From Nitrospira sp. (lineage in GTDB: Bacteria; Nitrospirota; Nitrospiria; Nitrospirales; Nitrospiraceae): 64,000 nucleotides of DNA. Positions 7,276 to 15,940 of this stretch are shown piece after piece. Each line of letters begins with the position of its first letter. Positions within the stretch are counted from its first letter, which is position 1. The notes beneath the pieces were generated by a model. The model did no database searches. It was not told the origin of the DNA and saw nothing but the letters and a program-made list of their open reading frames with translations. Made by a program: the position numbers and the translations under genes. Location of the stretch: the NCBI GenBank assembly GCA_024760545.1, contig CP060501.1:1649501-1713500 (forward strand), read 5' to 3'.

Positions 7276-8178
7276 TTAGGCCTTACCTGGAATGGCACCG
7301 GCGGGAGCGGTCGGCTTCGGGAGATATTCCTTGTAGCCATACCGATCGGCTAGATACTGTTTTGCCTCGTCGCTGACGTATTCCGTGAACTGATACCGAT
7401 CGTTCTCGACCGTCTTCGCATCTTCCATGACTTTGTCGGTAGGAATCGCGTACTCGATATTGCAGGAAGTATACGCCTGAATGTAGCTCGAGCCGACTTC
7501 GCGAGCGATCAAGACGGCCTTCTTAATGACGCTTTCTACACGGCGTGGATTATTCGGCACCACCGTCGCCACATAGGCGCAACCCGCAACCTTCGCCATC
7601 TGTAACATATCCATCTTCTCGAACTTCTTGCCGAGAGGGGCCATCTTCAGCACGGCGCCCCGATTGGTCATGCCGCTTTCCTGACCACCGGTATTCCCAT
7701 ACACTTCGTTGTCCAACATGATGGTCGTAAATCGCTCCTTGCGGAACCACGAATGGAGAACCTGTTGGAATCCGATATCCGCCGTTCCACCATCGCCAGC
7801 CATCACGACCACATCCTTCGGCTTATCGCCGAAGCGAAGACGGAGGCCACGGGACAGGCCGCTCGCCACGCCGTTTTGGTCGCCGTAGTTGCCGTAGACG
7901 AAAGGAATCGCCGCCTGAGAGATGGCAAGACGACCGCATCCGGCTGTTCCGACAGTAATGGTATCTTCGGGATTGGGAAACGCGATCATGGCAAGCCGAA
8001 TGAAGAGCGTCATCGCGCAACCGGCACACATGGGATGCTCCTCCAACACTTCCTTGAAACTTCCCATCTGTGAGACCGTGACCTTTTTCCCAAAAGGTCC
8101 ATGCTCCACCATATCCCGGTATTCTTTTGGCATAAACTTTTCGAACCCATTCGAAAATTTGACATAATCAAGACTCAT
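7276..8178 (-). CDS. porB: 2-oxoacid:ferredoxin oxidoreductase, beta (TPP-binding) subunit
   Basis: This 300-aa subunit binds thiamine pyrophosphate-Mg2+ and one 4Fe-4S cluster. The TPP motif runs from GDGG (about residue 128) to the Asn in LDNEVYGNTGGQ (about 157). Candidate cluster ligands are Cys51 and Cys54 (CAGC), Cys81 (GTAGCGR) and a Cys in the C-terminal third. It is the first gene of the operon, with a strong AGGGAGGTG ribosome-binding site before its ATG. Complex assembly with PorA, PorG, PorD and PorE is inferred from the gene set. Confidence 0.92.
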   Translation of the reverse strand: MSLDYVKFSNGFEKFMPKEYRDMVEHGPFGKKVTVSQMGSFKEVLEEHPMCAGCAMTLFIRLAMIAFPNPEDTITVGTAGCGRLAISQAAIPFVYGNYGDQNGVASGLSRGLRLRFGDKPKDVVVMAGDGGTADIGFQQVLHSWFRKERFTTIMLDNEVYGNTGGQESGMTNRGAVLKMAPLGKKFEKMDMLQMAKVAGCAYVATVVPNNPRRVESVIKKAVLIAREVGSSYIQAYTSCNIEYAIPTDKVMEDAKTVENDRYQFTEYVSDEAKQYLADRYGYKEYLPKPTAPAGAIPGKA

Positions 8179-8614
8179 CAGGCACCTCCCTATATCGTGA
8201 GCAACGGCAGACCGCTGCTTATATTCCGCACACTATCGCATGCAACGAAAAAACTTGGGGACTTGAGGATCTGGACAATCGAACCAACACTCTCGACCAC
8301 TAAATCCCGGCCATCCTAGCAAAGCCGAAAAAAGACTGTCAATCTTGCTCCAGCCTTTTCTCGCCCCCATGGTTGCTCTACTACACGTAACCCGATCGTC
8401 TACACACCTGTAAAGATTATAACGCCACGGAAATCAAAGCAACTTCTAAGTGGGCCCAGGGCATCCGAAAGAAGGCCTAGATCCCACTGGCTGGATAGGC
8501 CATTCGCCCCAAATATCTCAAACGATCGACCAGTACGCATGAAGGTCTCCAAATCTTTCAACAATTCATGTTTAGAGATTGCCGATTCGCCGCGTTCCGT
8601 TTACACTGACTTTT
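8179..8614. other. Long intergenic region between divergent por operon and metV-like gene
   Basis: About 430 bp separate the divergent genes. It holds the porB leader and the promoter given separately. I see no RNA gene, repeat or additional reading frame with a ribosome-binding site. The length and AT-rich patches are compatible with regulator binding sites for the por operon, none of which I can name. Confidence 0.5.
8313..8342 (-). promoter_or_regulatory. Sigma-70-type promoter of the por operon
   Basis: On the minus strand a perfect -35 TTGACA (8337-8342) is followed after 18 bp by TAGGAT (8313-8318, four of six matches to TATAAT). The leader to the porB ATG would be about 130 nt. A second possible -10 (TATAAT, near 8420) has only a poor -35. 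Confidence 0.55.
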
Positions 8615-8863
8615 ATGCTACTACGGGTCCTCATCCCGGGCGAAGATGATGCGGGCATCCACGTTGGTGGGGTCCATAAACGCCCGCCGATTCCGGACGA
8701 TTCGATCAAGGCTGAATGCCCGAAGTTCATGGCACACGGCCCTTGCGGAGGTGTCCGTCGGGGTGGACTGTGCGAAGTCTATCCCGAAATGAAATGTCCA
8801 TGGGTCACGCTCTATATTGAATTGGAAAAAATCGGTCAGACCGAATGGATGAAGCAAGTGTGA
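8615..8863 (+). CDS. MetV-like zinc protein (stand-alone MTHFR C-terminal domain)
   Basis: The 82-aa product matches the methylenetetrahydrofolate reductase C-terminal zinc-binding domain, which in acetogens forms the MetV partner of MetF. Visible features are CPKFMAHGPCGG (Cys35, Cys44), GLCE (Cys53) and CPW (Cys61). In this window metF lies 2.7 kb away on the other strand and encodes only the catalytic barrel, so the two proteins may act together. This protein is much shorter than the roughly 200-aa acetogen MetV that I recall. Start choice is weak: ATG at 8615 or TTG at 8579, neither with a clear ribosome-binding site. It precedes queF by 25 bp. Confidence 0.7.
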   Translation: MLLRVLIPGEDDAGIHVGGVHKRPPIPDDSIKAECPKFMAHGPCGGVRRGGLCEVYPEMKCPWVTLYIELEKIGQTEWMKQV

Positions 8864-8888
8864 AGAGACGGGCGGAGTAGAGGAGACC

Positions 8889-9290
8889 ATGAGGGGTAAG
8901 CAGAAGACCACGAAATTGGGCTACAATGAGCGGCACGCGAGAAGCGGTATCGACTCTCCTCTGCCTCAACTCGAAACTTTCCCAAATCAGTATAAGGGGT
9001 ATGAAATAACGATTGAGATTCCCGAGTACACTGCGATCTGTCCCAAGACTAATCTGCCGGACTTCGGGACCATCACGCTGCACTACATGCCTGATAAAAA
9101 ATGTCTCGAACTAAAATCCCTCAAGACATACATCCATGCCTATCGCAATCTCGGCATCTTCTATGAAAATGCCGTCAACCGAATCCTCCACGATGTCGTC
9201 ACGTCCAGCCGACCCGTTTGGGCAAAAGTGACCGGTACTTTCACCGCACGAGGCGGACTGTCGAGCAAAATAGAAGCCAAGTTTCCATAA
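8889..9290 (+). CDS. queF: NADPH-dependent 7-cyano-7-deazaguanine reductase
   Basis: QueF reduces preQ0 to preQ1 in queuosine synthesis. The 133-aa protein is the short (type I, YkvM-like) form. The catalytic Cys51 and acid Asp58 are in EYTAICPKTNLPDFG. The family motif ELKSLKTYIHAYRNLGIF follows at about residues 74-91. The start at 8889 (MRGKQKTTKLGYNERHA) gives a normal length. It is spaced 25 bp from the MetV-like gene and may share its transcript. Confidence 0.95.
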   Translation: MRGKQKTTKLGYNERHARSGIDSPLPQLETFPNQYKGYEITIEIPEYTAICPKTNLPDFGTITLHYMPDKKCLELKSLKTYIHAYRNLGIFYENAVNRILHDVVTSSRPVWAKVTGTFTARGGLSSKIEAKFP

Positions 9291-9390
9291 CTGAAAACTC
9301 GAATGGACTGAATCTGCCGGTGAGATGTCACAGTTTCGCCTCAGTGTTGTCACGACAAGTTGAACGCGAAAGGAGAATGATCCTTCATCC

Positions 9391-10197
9391 ATGGCCACCT
9401 ATGCGATCGGCGATGTGCAGGGATGCCATGATGCCTTACAACGGCTTATTGAGCATATTCAGTTCGACCCGACTGTCGACCGGCTCTGGTTCGTCGGTGA
9501 TTTGGTGAACCGCGGTCCGGATTCGCTTCATGTCCTCCGCTATCTCAAGGATCTGAAGGAGAGGGCCGTTGTCGTGCTGGGCAACCATGACCTGTTCCTC
9601 CTTGCCGTTGCGGAGAACGTTGTCGCAGTCCGCCCAGAAGACACCCTCCAGGCCGTCCTTGAAGCGCCGGATCGTGATGAGCTTCTCGCATGGGTCCGCC
9701 AACAACGGCTCTTCTATCGCGAAGATCCTTTCGCCCTTGTCCACGCAGGCTTACTGCCTCAATGGTCGATCGAAGAAGCTCAACAGCTGGCCCATGAGGT
9801 TGAAACCGGCTTGCGGGGCCCGTTTTACCGGGACATTCTCCAAGCTCTCTATCCCAGCAAACACTTACAATGGTCCTCAACCTTGACCGGTTTCACTCGA
9901 CTCGCAACCATCTTGAAAGTCTTCACAAGACTTCGGGCTTGCTCTCCCGATGGTCGGATGGAATCTACTTACAGTGGCCCCCCCGAACGAATCCCCGTCG
10001 GATATGTCCCCTGGTTCAAAATTGAAGACCGATCCCATGGCGACACGACCATCGTCTGTGGACACTGGGCTGCGTTAGGACTCCACTGCGAAGAACATCT
10101 TTTAGCCATCGACAGTGGCTGCGTGTGGGGACGACAGCTGACAGCGTTACGGTTGGAAGACCGGACGGTCTTTCAGGTGCCCTGTAACAGCGTGTGA
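9391..10197 (+). CDS. apaH: Bis(5'-nucleosyl)-tetraphosphatase, symmetrical
   Basis: ApaH hydrolyses diadenosine tetraphosphate to two ADP and, in other bacteria, removes Np4A caps from RNA. The 268-aa protein has the metallophosphatase motifs in order: GDVQGCHD (residues 7-14), GDLVNRGPDS (about 36-45) and GNHD (about 66-69). The late His motif GHWAALG is near residue 225. A start at MATYAIGDVQG is the classical N-terminus. The purine-rich AGGAGA lies about 16 bp upstream, farther than ideal. It is followed after 1 bp by the DUF309 gene, so the two are likely co-translated. Confidence 0.93.
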   Translation: MATYAIGDVQGCHDALQRLIEHIQFDPTVDRLWFVGDLVNRGPDSLHVLRYLKDLKERAVVVLGNHDLFLLAVAENVVAVRPEDTLQAVLEAPDRDELLAWVRQQRLFYREDPFALVHAGLLPQWSIEEAQQLAHEVETGLRGPFYRDILQALYPSKHLQWSSTLTGFTRLATILKVFTRLRACSPDGRMESTYSGPPERIPVGYVPWFKIEDRSHGDTTIVCGHWAALGLHCEEHLLAIDSGCVWGRQLTALRLEDRTVFQVPCNSV

Positions 10198-10198
10198 G

Positions 10199-10735
10199 AT
10201 GATGGTGAATGAGCCGACGCCGCCCAATCCGAACTGGCCGCGTTACTCCACACAGCCATTTCCTTCGTACCGTTTTGTGCCTGGCCTGACACCACACCCA
10301 CGCCGTGATCCAAGCGGACATTCATATGGTAAGCGGGAGCCAAAACCAACCCGGTTCGCCGCAGATGAATGGCAAACTTCAGAGAATTACTTGTACGGGA
10401 TCGACCTCTATAATTTTGCCTATTGGTGGGAATGTCATGAGATTTTTGAGGGACTGTGGCACGCGGCCGGACACAACAGTGAGCAAGGAAACTTTTTTCA
10501 AGCTCTCATCCAGTTTGCCGCATCAAACTTGAAATGGTTTCTAGGCAACGAGAACGCTGCACGGAAACTTGCCCGCAACGGGTTAGACCGGTTACAAAAG
10601 GTCTCTTCTCCCTACATGGGCATCGATGTGACTGCTTTTACCGAAGGGTACAAAACGACAACCTGGGAAGGCTCAGAATTCCGACCTGTTCTCTTCACAC
10701 TTCTCACCTACGACTCCTCGCAAAAGCCGGGATAA
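10199..10735 (+). CDS. DUF309 domain protein
   Basis: The 178-aa protein contains the DUF309 signature in its middle (YNFAYWWECHEIFEGLW, then a Gln-rich helix and NLKWFLGNE). The conserved WE-H-E residues suggest a metal or catalytic site, but I know no proven function for the family. The N-terminal 60 residues are Pro-rich and likely flexible. It starts 1 bp after the apaH stop codon, so translational coupling is likely. It is convergent with panB. Confidence 0.75.
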   Translation: MMVNEPTPPNPNWPRYSTQPFPSYRFVPGLTPHPRRDPSGHSYGKREPKPTRFAADEWQTSENYLYGIDLYNFAYWWECHEIFEGLWHAAGHNSEQGNFFQALIQFAASNLKWFLGNENAARKLARNGLDRLQKVSSPYMGIDVTAFTEGYKTTTWEGSEFRPVLFTLLTYDSSQKPG

Positions 10736-10797
10736 CTGACTCAGCGGGAACGAGGCCGCTTGCCCACATGCACGTCGAGTCGAGAAACGATGCCGAT

Positions 10798-11586
10798 TTA
10801 GTGGTAGCTCTCGGAGTCGTTGGGGAATTTTCCCTGCTCGACTTCTTCCTTGTAACGATTCAGCGCTTGAAGGGCATCCGCTTTAAGGTGAGCGTAGGTT
10901 TTGACGAATCTCGGGGTGAAGGCATCAAAGAGACCAAGCAGATCGTAGAGCACGAGAACCTGGCCGTCACAGTGTGGACCCGCGCCAATCCCGATGGTGG
11001 CTATCGAAAGGGCTTGGGTAATTTTCTTGGCCAACCCGACAGGCACCGCTTCCAACACGAGAGCGAATGCCCCGGCCGCCTCGAGCGCTTGAGCATCTTC
11101 CAATAGTCTGGAGGCTTGATCTTCGACTTTACCTTGGACCTTGTAGCCACCAAGCGCATGGACCGATTGCGGGGTCATGCCTAAATGGCCCATGACAGGA
11201 ATCCCAATGCTCACGATCGCCTTGACTCGATCCGCTACCGCGGCGCCTCCCTCCAGCTTCACGGCGGCGGCCCCGGCTTGCAGTAACCGGCCCGCATTGC
11301 GCACAGCCTCTTCCGTGCTCACCTGGTAGGACATAAACGGCATATCGCTGATCACCAGACACTGCTGTGCGGCACCGGCTACCAGTTTCGTATGGTACAG
11401 CATGTCCTCCATCGTGACCGTGAGCGTATTGGGTTTTCCTTGCACAACGACGCCCAGCGAATCTCCCACCAGGATCGCGCGAATCCCCGCTTGCTCCACA
11501 ATGCGAGCGAAGAGCGCATCGTAGGCCGTCACGACGACCATCTTCTTTTTCTCTCGTTTGTACTGCTGGAAATCGAGGATGGTCAT
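10798..11586 (-). CDS. panB: 3-methyl-2-oxobutanoate hydroxymethyltransferase
   Basis: PanB transfers a hydroxymethyl group from 5,10-methylene-THF to 2-oxoisovalerate, the first step of pantothenate synthesis. The 262-aa sequence shows MVVVTAYDALFARIVEQAG, the metal-site loop LVGDSLGVVVQG, VKLEGG and MGHLGMTPQSVHALGGYKVQG, all family landmarks. Its ATG overlaps the metF stop by 1 nt (TGATG), so expression is coupled to folate genes that supply its cosubstrate. Length is normal. Confidence 0.96.
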   Translation of the reverse strand: MTILDFQQYKREKKKMVVVTAYDALFARIVEQAGIRAILVGDSLGVVVQGKPNTLTVTMEDMLYHTKLVAGAAQQCLVISDMPFMSYQVSTEEAVRNAGRLLQAGAAAVKLEGGAAVADRVKAIVSIGIPVMGHLGMTPQSVHALGGYKVQGKVEDQASRLLEDAQALEAAGAFALVLEAVPVGLAKKITQALSIATIGIGAGPHCDGQVLVLYDLLGLFDAFTPRFVKTYAHLKADALQALNRYKEEVEQGKFPNDSESYH

Positions 11587-12473
11587 CAGTCCAATTCGGC
11601 CTTGGTGATGATTTCTCCCAACCGATGTGTCGCTTTGATCGCCATGATATGGACACCGTCGCAGTGTGGCCGCACCGCCTTGATCGTCCGTACGGCGATG
11701 TCGACCCCGACATCCTCGGCTCTCTCTCCGGCGGCCTTGAGTTCTTCGATCATCTCGCTTGGCACTGAGATGCCCGGAATGTTGGCGTTCATGAACTCAG
11801 CCATCTTGTGATTGCGCAACACAAGAATACCGGCCAGGACCTTCACTTTGAATGGCCGGATCGCCTTCATAAAGCTCCCGAACTGCTCCGGATGGTACAC
11901 CGCCTGGGTCTGAAAGAATTGGGCACCCGCCTTCACCTTCACTTCAAACTTAGCAAGCATAGGTCCCAGCGGATCAGCTTCCGGAGTCACAGCCGCGCCG
12001 ATGGTAAACGCTGTCGAGCCGTCCAGTTTATGGCCGGTCATGTCGTGCCCATTGTTCAATCCCTGCACAAGCTGCATCACTTGAACCGAATCAAGATCGT
12101 AGACCGGTTTGGCTTCCTTGTGATCACCGACGGTCGGGTAATCGCCGGTGAGGCACAGAATATTTCGAATCCCGAGCATATGCCCACCCATCAAATCCGA
12201 CTGCATCGCAATTCGGTTGCGATCACGACAGGTCAACTGCATCACGGGATCATGCCCTAGTTCATACAGGAGGCGGCAAACCGGCAGCGAGCCGGCACGA
12301 ACCACGGCCGCCGTATTGTCGGTGACGTTCACTCCGTGGACACGCCCTACTAACTGCTTGGCGTTCTCCAGCACGGACGAGATGTTCGTGCCCTTGGGAG
12401 GATTGTATTCAACCGTGACGGCGAACGTGCCTCGGTTGAGAATATCGATTAAGCGCTGCGGCTCTCGGCTCAT
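11586..12473 (-). CDS. metF: 5,10-methylenetetrahydrofolate reductase (MetF)
   Basis: This 295-aa TIM-barrel flavoprotein reduces 5,10-methylene-THF to 5-methyl-THF. The sequence shows the N-terminal catalytic VTVEYNPPKG (Glu), LTCRDRNR, ILCLTGDYP and FFQTQAVY. It resembles the MetF of acetogen-type MetFV complexes more than the E. coli enzyme, which is an inference from motif wording. It lies between folD (10 bp upstream) and panB (1-nt overlap). A candidate partner, the MetV-like protein, is encoded at 8615-8863. Confidence 0.92.
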   Translation of the reverse strand: MSREPQRLIDILNRGTFAVTVEYNPPKGTNISSVLENAKQLVGRVHGVNVTDNTAAVVRAGSLPVCRLLYELGHDPVMQLTCRDRNRIAMQSDLMGGHMLGIRNILCLTGDYPTVGDHKEAKPVYDLDSVQVMQLVQGLNNGHDMTGHKLDGSTAFTIGAAVTPEADPLGPMLAKFEVKVKAGAQFFQTQAVYHPEQFGSFMKAIRPFKVKVLAGILVLRNHKMAEFMNANIPGISVPSEMIEELKAAGERAEDVGVDIAVRTIKAVRPHCDGVHIMAIKATHRLGEIITKAELD

Positions 12474-12483
12474 GGATAGCCCC

Positions 12484-13344
12484 TCATATCATTCCTGCTG
12501 CTCTCCTGGCGGACTCCACTGTATTTTCGAGCAGCATCGCGATGGTCATCGGGCCAACTCCACCCGGAACAGGGCTGATCCAACCGGCTTTCTGGCTCAC
12601 AGCTTCGAAGTCGACATCGCCGCACAACCTACCCTCAGGAGTTTTGTTCATACCCACGTCGATGACGACCGCTCCCTCGCGCACCATGTCGGCCGTTACG
12701 AACTTCGCCTTTCCGATCGCGACCAACAGTAAATCTGCCTCACGGCAAACCGCAGGAAGGTCTTTCGTTTTCGAATGGCAAATCGTCACCGTCGCATTCC
12801 TCTGGAGCAGCATCAACGCCAACGGCTTTCCGACAATATTGCTTCGTCCCAGTACAACCGCCCGCTTCCCCTCAATCGTCACGCCGGCCGATTCAATCAT
12901 CTTGATGACGCCTTTAGGGGTACACGCCTCGAATACGGGATGCCCTTCCACAAGCCGGCCGAAGTTGTACGGATGAAAGCCATCTGCATCCTTGAGCGGC
13001 GAGACGGCTTCCAGAATGACCTTGCTGTCGATATGCTTGGGAAGCGGGAGTTGAACCAGGATTCCATGGATTTTAGGGTCGGCATTCTTTTTGTCGATCA
13101 GCGCCAAGAGCTCAGCCTGCATCGTGCTGGCCGGGAGCTTGTGGTCGTCGACATGAATCCCCGCTAATTCACAGGCCTTTTGCTTATTACGAACATAGAC
13201 ATGCGAGGCAGGATCGTCACCGACCAAAATGGTTGCCAGACCCGGTTTAATCGATTTCTTGGCGAACAACTCCGCGGATGCCTCCGCCAGACGATCACGA
13301 ACCTGCTGCGCGAGCGCTTTTCCATCAATCAATCGTGCGGTCAC
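12484..13344 (-). CDS. folD: Bifunctional methylene-THF dehydrogenase/cyclohydrolase
   Basis: FolD interconverts 5,10-methylene-THF and 10-formyl-THF, using NADP+ in most bacteria. With the GTG start at 13344 the protein is 286 aa. The GTG is chosen because GGAGGGGGG lies just before it and it gives the usual N-terminus (TARLIDGKALAQQV). Motifs are YVRNKQKAC (catalytic Lys), ILVQLPLPKHID, and GRSNIVGKPLA in the nucleotide domain. It heads the folD-metF-panB one-carbon operon and is divergent from the secreted beta-propeller gene. Confidence 0.96.
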   Translation of the reverse strand: MTARLIDGKALAQQVRDRLAEASAELFAKKSIKPGLATILVGDDPASHVYVRNKQKACELAGIHVDDHKLPASTMQAELLALIDKKNADPKIHGILVQLPLPKHIDSKVILEAVSPLKDADGFHPYNFGRLVEGHPVFEACTPKGVIKMIESAGVTIEGKRAVVLGRSNIVGKPLALMLLQRNATVTICHSKTKDLPAVCREADLLLVAIGKAKFVTADMVREGAVVIDVGMNKTPEGRLCGDVDFEAVSQKAGWISPVPGGVGPMTIAMLLENTVESARRAAGMI

Positions 13345-13561
13345 AGTCCCCCCTCCCCTGTAGCTATTTAGCCGGTAAAATCGTTGCAACTTAGCAGGTG
13401 AATTTTATGCAAGTCAACGCTGATTGAACGGTTGGAGATCCGCACGAGTGGTCAGGAATAGGGGATGTTTCCTCCAGCCAATAACCTTCCTCCCTCTTTC
13501 CTTGACAGTCTCTTCACTCCTTCGATACGATAACCCAGATCTAATCAGGGATATCCGCTCG

Positions 13562-14542
13562 TTGCCCTTGTATTCCTACTACCGTTTTTTCCTCCCTTGG
13601 GCACTCACTCTTAGCCTTACGTTACCGGGCGAGGCAGCCCAGATTACAGGCTTGGAGTCCCCCAATAGCTTCGTCGGCGACCCCACGGCGAAAGAGTATT
13701 TCATATCCAACATCAATGGGGAGCCGGAGGCCCGAGACAACAACGGCTTCATCACAAAGTTGAATTCCGAGGGGAAGATCATCCACCTCAAGTTCATACA
13801 AGGCGGCGTGACGGAACTTCTGCATGCTCCAAAGGGAATGGCCATAGTAGGATCGATTCTCTATGTCGCGGACCTTGACCAATTGAAAGGCTTCGACAAG
13901 ACAACCGGGAAACTTGTCACCTCGGTCTCGTTTTCCTCCCGATCCCAGACGCAGGTATCTCTGACCGACGTTGCGGCTTCACCGACCGGCCTCTTATACG
14001 CCTCGGACCAAACGGCCAATTCCATTTACCGCATCAACCCCTCGGACAATTATCGAGTGGATCTGCTGATTCACGACGACCGACTTGCTGGCCCCGCAGG
14101 AATCGCGATCCATCCGAAGACCAATCACCTCATTGCCGTGAGTTGGGACAAAGGGAAAATTCTCGAGATCACTCCTGATGGACAGTTGACTGAACTGGAG
14201 TCGAATGGGTTTTTTACGAGCCGTTTCCAGAACCTGAGTGGAGTCGATTTCGATCAATGGGGCAATATGTATGTGTCGGATTTCACGAAAGGCAAGATTT
14301 GGCGCATGACCAGAGACCATCGATTTCAAGTCATTGCCGAATACCTCCCCGCCCCGGCTGATATCAGCATCGACCGAGAAAATAACCTCATATTGGTTCC
14401 CTATCACTACGTGCATGCGGCCGAGATGAACGGACTGGAAGCCCCGTCATCGGCCAGGCCCAAGGGCGATAAACGCACTCTGGCCGACTATGGGTTCATT
14501 CCTCCGCCCCCTAAGCCCGCGCCGGAAGAGATCAAAAAATGA
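13562..14542 (+). CDS. Secreted beta-propeller (SMP-30/NHL-like) protein
   Basis: From a TTG at 13562 the product is about 326 aa with a signal peptide (FFLPWALTLSLTLPGEA, cleavage near AQ), so it should be exported. The body has repeated strand motifs of a six-bladed propeller: GPAGIAIHPKTNHLIAV, LSGVDFDQWGNMYVSDF and APADISIDRENNLILVPY, as in gluconolactonase/SMP-30 or NHL proteins. An AGGGAT sequence lies 10 bp upstream of the TTG. A longer in-frame start at 13424 would bury the signal peptide. The C-terminus is Pro-rich. Enzymatic activity or ligand is unknown. Its stop overlaps the next gene by 4 nt (ATGA). Confidence 0.65.
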   Translation: MPLYSYYRFFLPWALTLSLTLPGEAAQITGLESPNSFVGDPTAKEYFISNINGEPEARDNNGFITKLNSEGKIIHLKFIQGGVTELLHAPKGMAIVGSILYVADLDQLKGFDKTTGKLVTSVSFSSRSQTQVSLTDVAASPTGLLYASDQTANSIYRINPSDNYRVDLLIHDDRLAGPAGIAIHPKTNHLIAVSWDKGKILEITPDGQLTELESNGFFTSRFQNLSGVDFDQWGNMYVSDFTKGKIWRMTRDHRFQVIAEYLPAPADISIDRENNLILVPYHYVHAAEMNGLEAPSSARPKGDKRTLADYGFIPPPPKPAPEEIKK

Positions 14543-15240
14543 GCTCATGCGTCTATTGCCACAATCGGAAGGGGAAGCGGGCATGTCCGGCCCTGGGAGG
14601 ATTGATCTGCAGCCAGTGCTGTGGCGAGCATCGCATGACACGAATTTCATGTCCCCACGACTGTGCCTATCTTGACAGCGGGAGTGATTACCAGCAGAGA
14701 CGGCTCGGAGCACAATTCGTGTCCGTTCGTCGAGACTTCTATCAAGAGTTGGAACAATTGGGAGGATACAAAGCCGTCGCGCTCTTCAACCTGATTGAGG
14801 TCGTCACGTTCGGCTATTTTGAAGGACGAAGAGATGGGCAGGATGTCGAGGTCATCGCGGCACTGCAGACGCTCCGCCGAACACTCAGCCCGCTTCACAT
14901 TCCGGCTGCCCCCGCACCGGTTTTTGCCGAGCGCCTCAAAAAAGAGTACGAAACTTTCCACAAACAGCACCCGGACCAGATTGCCGACTCGTCCGACGCC
15001 CTAACAATCCTGGATCGCACCGTCCAGTTTGTGTCTGCATTTTCAGAGAATGATTTCCAGTCAAGCCGGTTTCTTGGAGGACTGATCGGTTATGTGAAGA
15101 TGCAGCATCCTGAAATCGCGGCGCACCTCAAGAAGCAGCATGAATCGGGGCATATCCTTCTGCCGGGGCAATCGTTCCTACCACCGCCCGCCCCCGAGGA
15201 ACATACCCATGGTCCCGACTGCCGGCATCATAGTCATTGA
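14539..15240 (+). CDS. Zinc-finger protein of unknown function
   Basis: The 233-aa protein opens with a cysteine- and histidine-rich zinc domain in the first 42 residues (CVYCHNRKGKRACPALGG, then CSQCCGEHR and CPHDC). The rest is mostly helical without recognised motifs. The last residues (HTHGPDCRHHSH) are again metal-binding in style, resembling metallochaperone tails. I do not recognise the family. It is translationally coupled (ATGA overlap) to the secreted propeller gene, suggesting a shared expression need, although this protein has no signal peptide. Confidence 0.65.
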   Translation: MSSCVYCHNRKGKRACPALGGLICSQCCGEHRMTRISCPHDCAYLDSGSDYQQRRLGAQFVSVRRDFYQELEQLGGYKAVALFNLIEVVTFGYFEGRRDGQDVEVIAALQTLRRTLSPLHIPAAPAPVFAERLKKEYETFHKQHPDQIADSSDALTILDRTVQFVSAFSENDFQSSRFLGGLIGYVKMQHPEIAAHLKKQHESGHILLPGQSFLPPPAPEEHTHGPDCRHHSH

Positions 15241-15276
15241 TCTTCCGGTCCAAATCTAAGGCAACTCGCCCTAAAG

Positions 15277-15882
15277 TTACTCCACAATCGTGACGGTCAT
15301 TTCTACACGCTCTTTGGGATTATCCCGCTCGTCGCGCGCAACATTGACGATCTTATCGGCCACACCGATTCCCTTGGTCACTTCGCCAAACACGGAGTAC
15401 TTGCGATCCAAGAACCGCGAGTCCTCTACCACGACAAAAAACTGAGAGCCGGCCGTATCCGGCTCGGCTGCCCTGGCCATAGAAACCACGCCGCGCTTAT
15501 GTGGGATATCGCTGAACTCCGCCTTAACAGTATAGCCGGGACCACCCTGGCCATAGGTATCCTTCTTGAGCGTATCCTTCGTATTCGGGTCACCGCCTTG
15601 AATCATGAAACCGGGAATGACGCGGTGAAAAATGGTCCCGTTGTAAAAGCCGGACTTCGCCAGCTTAATAAAATTCTCCACATGTTTTGGTGCAACGTCC
15701 GAATGGAACTTGATTTCGATATCGCCGTATTTCGTTTTGATGATCCCCCGAGGCCCTTTCGGGGTTTCAGCTTTTGGTGTGGTCGCCGTATCCGCGGCGA
15801 TAACCGACCCAATGCCCGAGACTGACAGTGCAATTCCCACCAACAGTCCCATACACATTCGCCATCCTGTGCGCTTCAGCAT
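15277..15882 (-). CDS. Exported cyclophilin-type peptidyl-prolyl isomerase
   Basis: The 201-aa protein starts at the ATG at 15882, which has GGAGG 7 bp upstream. An N-terminal signal peptide (MGLLVGIALSVSGIGSVIAA) points to the periplasm. The cyclophilin core begins at GIIKTKYGDIEIKF and contains FHRVIPGFMIQGGD (catalytic Arg, Phe, Gln region), SMARAAEPDTAGSQFFV and YSVFGEV. It would catalyse proline isomerisation during folding of exported proteins. It follows rnc by about 60 bp at the tail of the fatty-acid block. Confidence 0.9.
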   Translation of the reverse strand: MLKRTGWRMCMGLLVGIALSVSGIGSVIAADTATTPKAETPKGPRGIIKTKYGDIEIKFHSDVAPKHVENFIKLAKSGFYNGTIFHRVIPGFMIQGGDPNTKDTLKKDTYGQGGPGYTVKAEFSDIPHKRGVVSMARAAEPDTAGSQFFVVVEDSRFLDRKYSVFGEVTKGIGVADKIVNVARDERDNPKERVEMTVTIVE

Positions 15883-15940
15883 TACCAACCTCCACAACCT
15901 TTACATGACAGTAATGTCTCATCCTACCACGTGTCGCGCG

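Noticed and set aside
13424-13561. Long upstream extension of the propeller gene
   Set aside because: It would place 46 polar residues before the signal peptide, which would prevent export.
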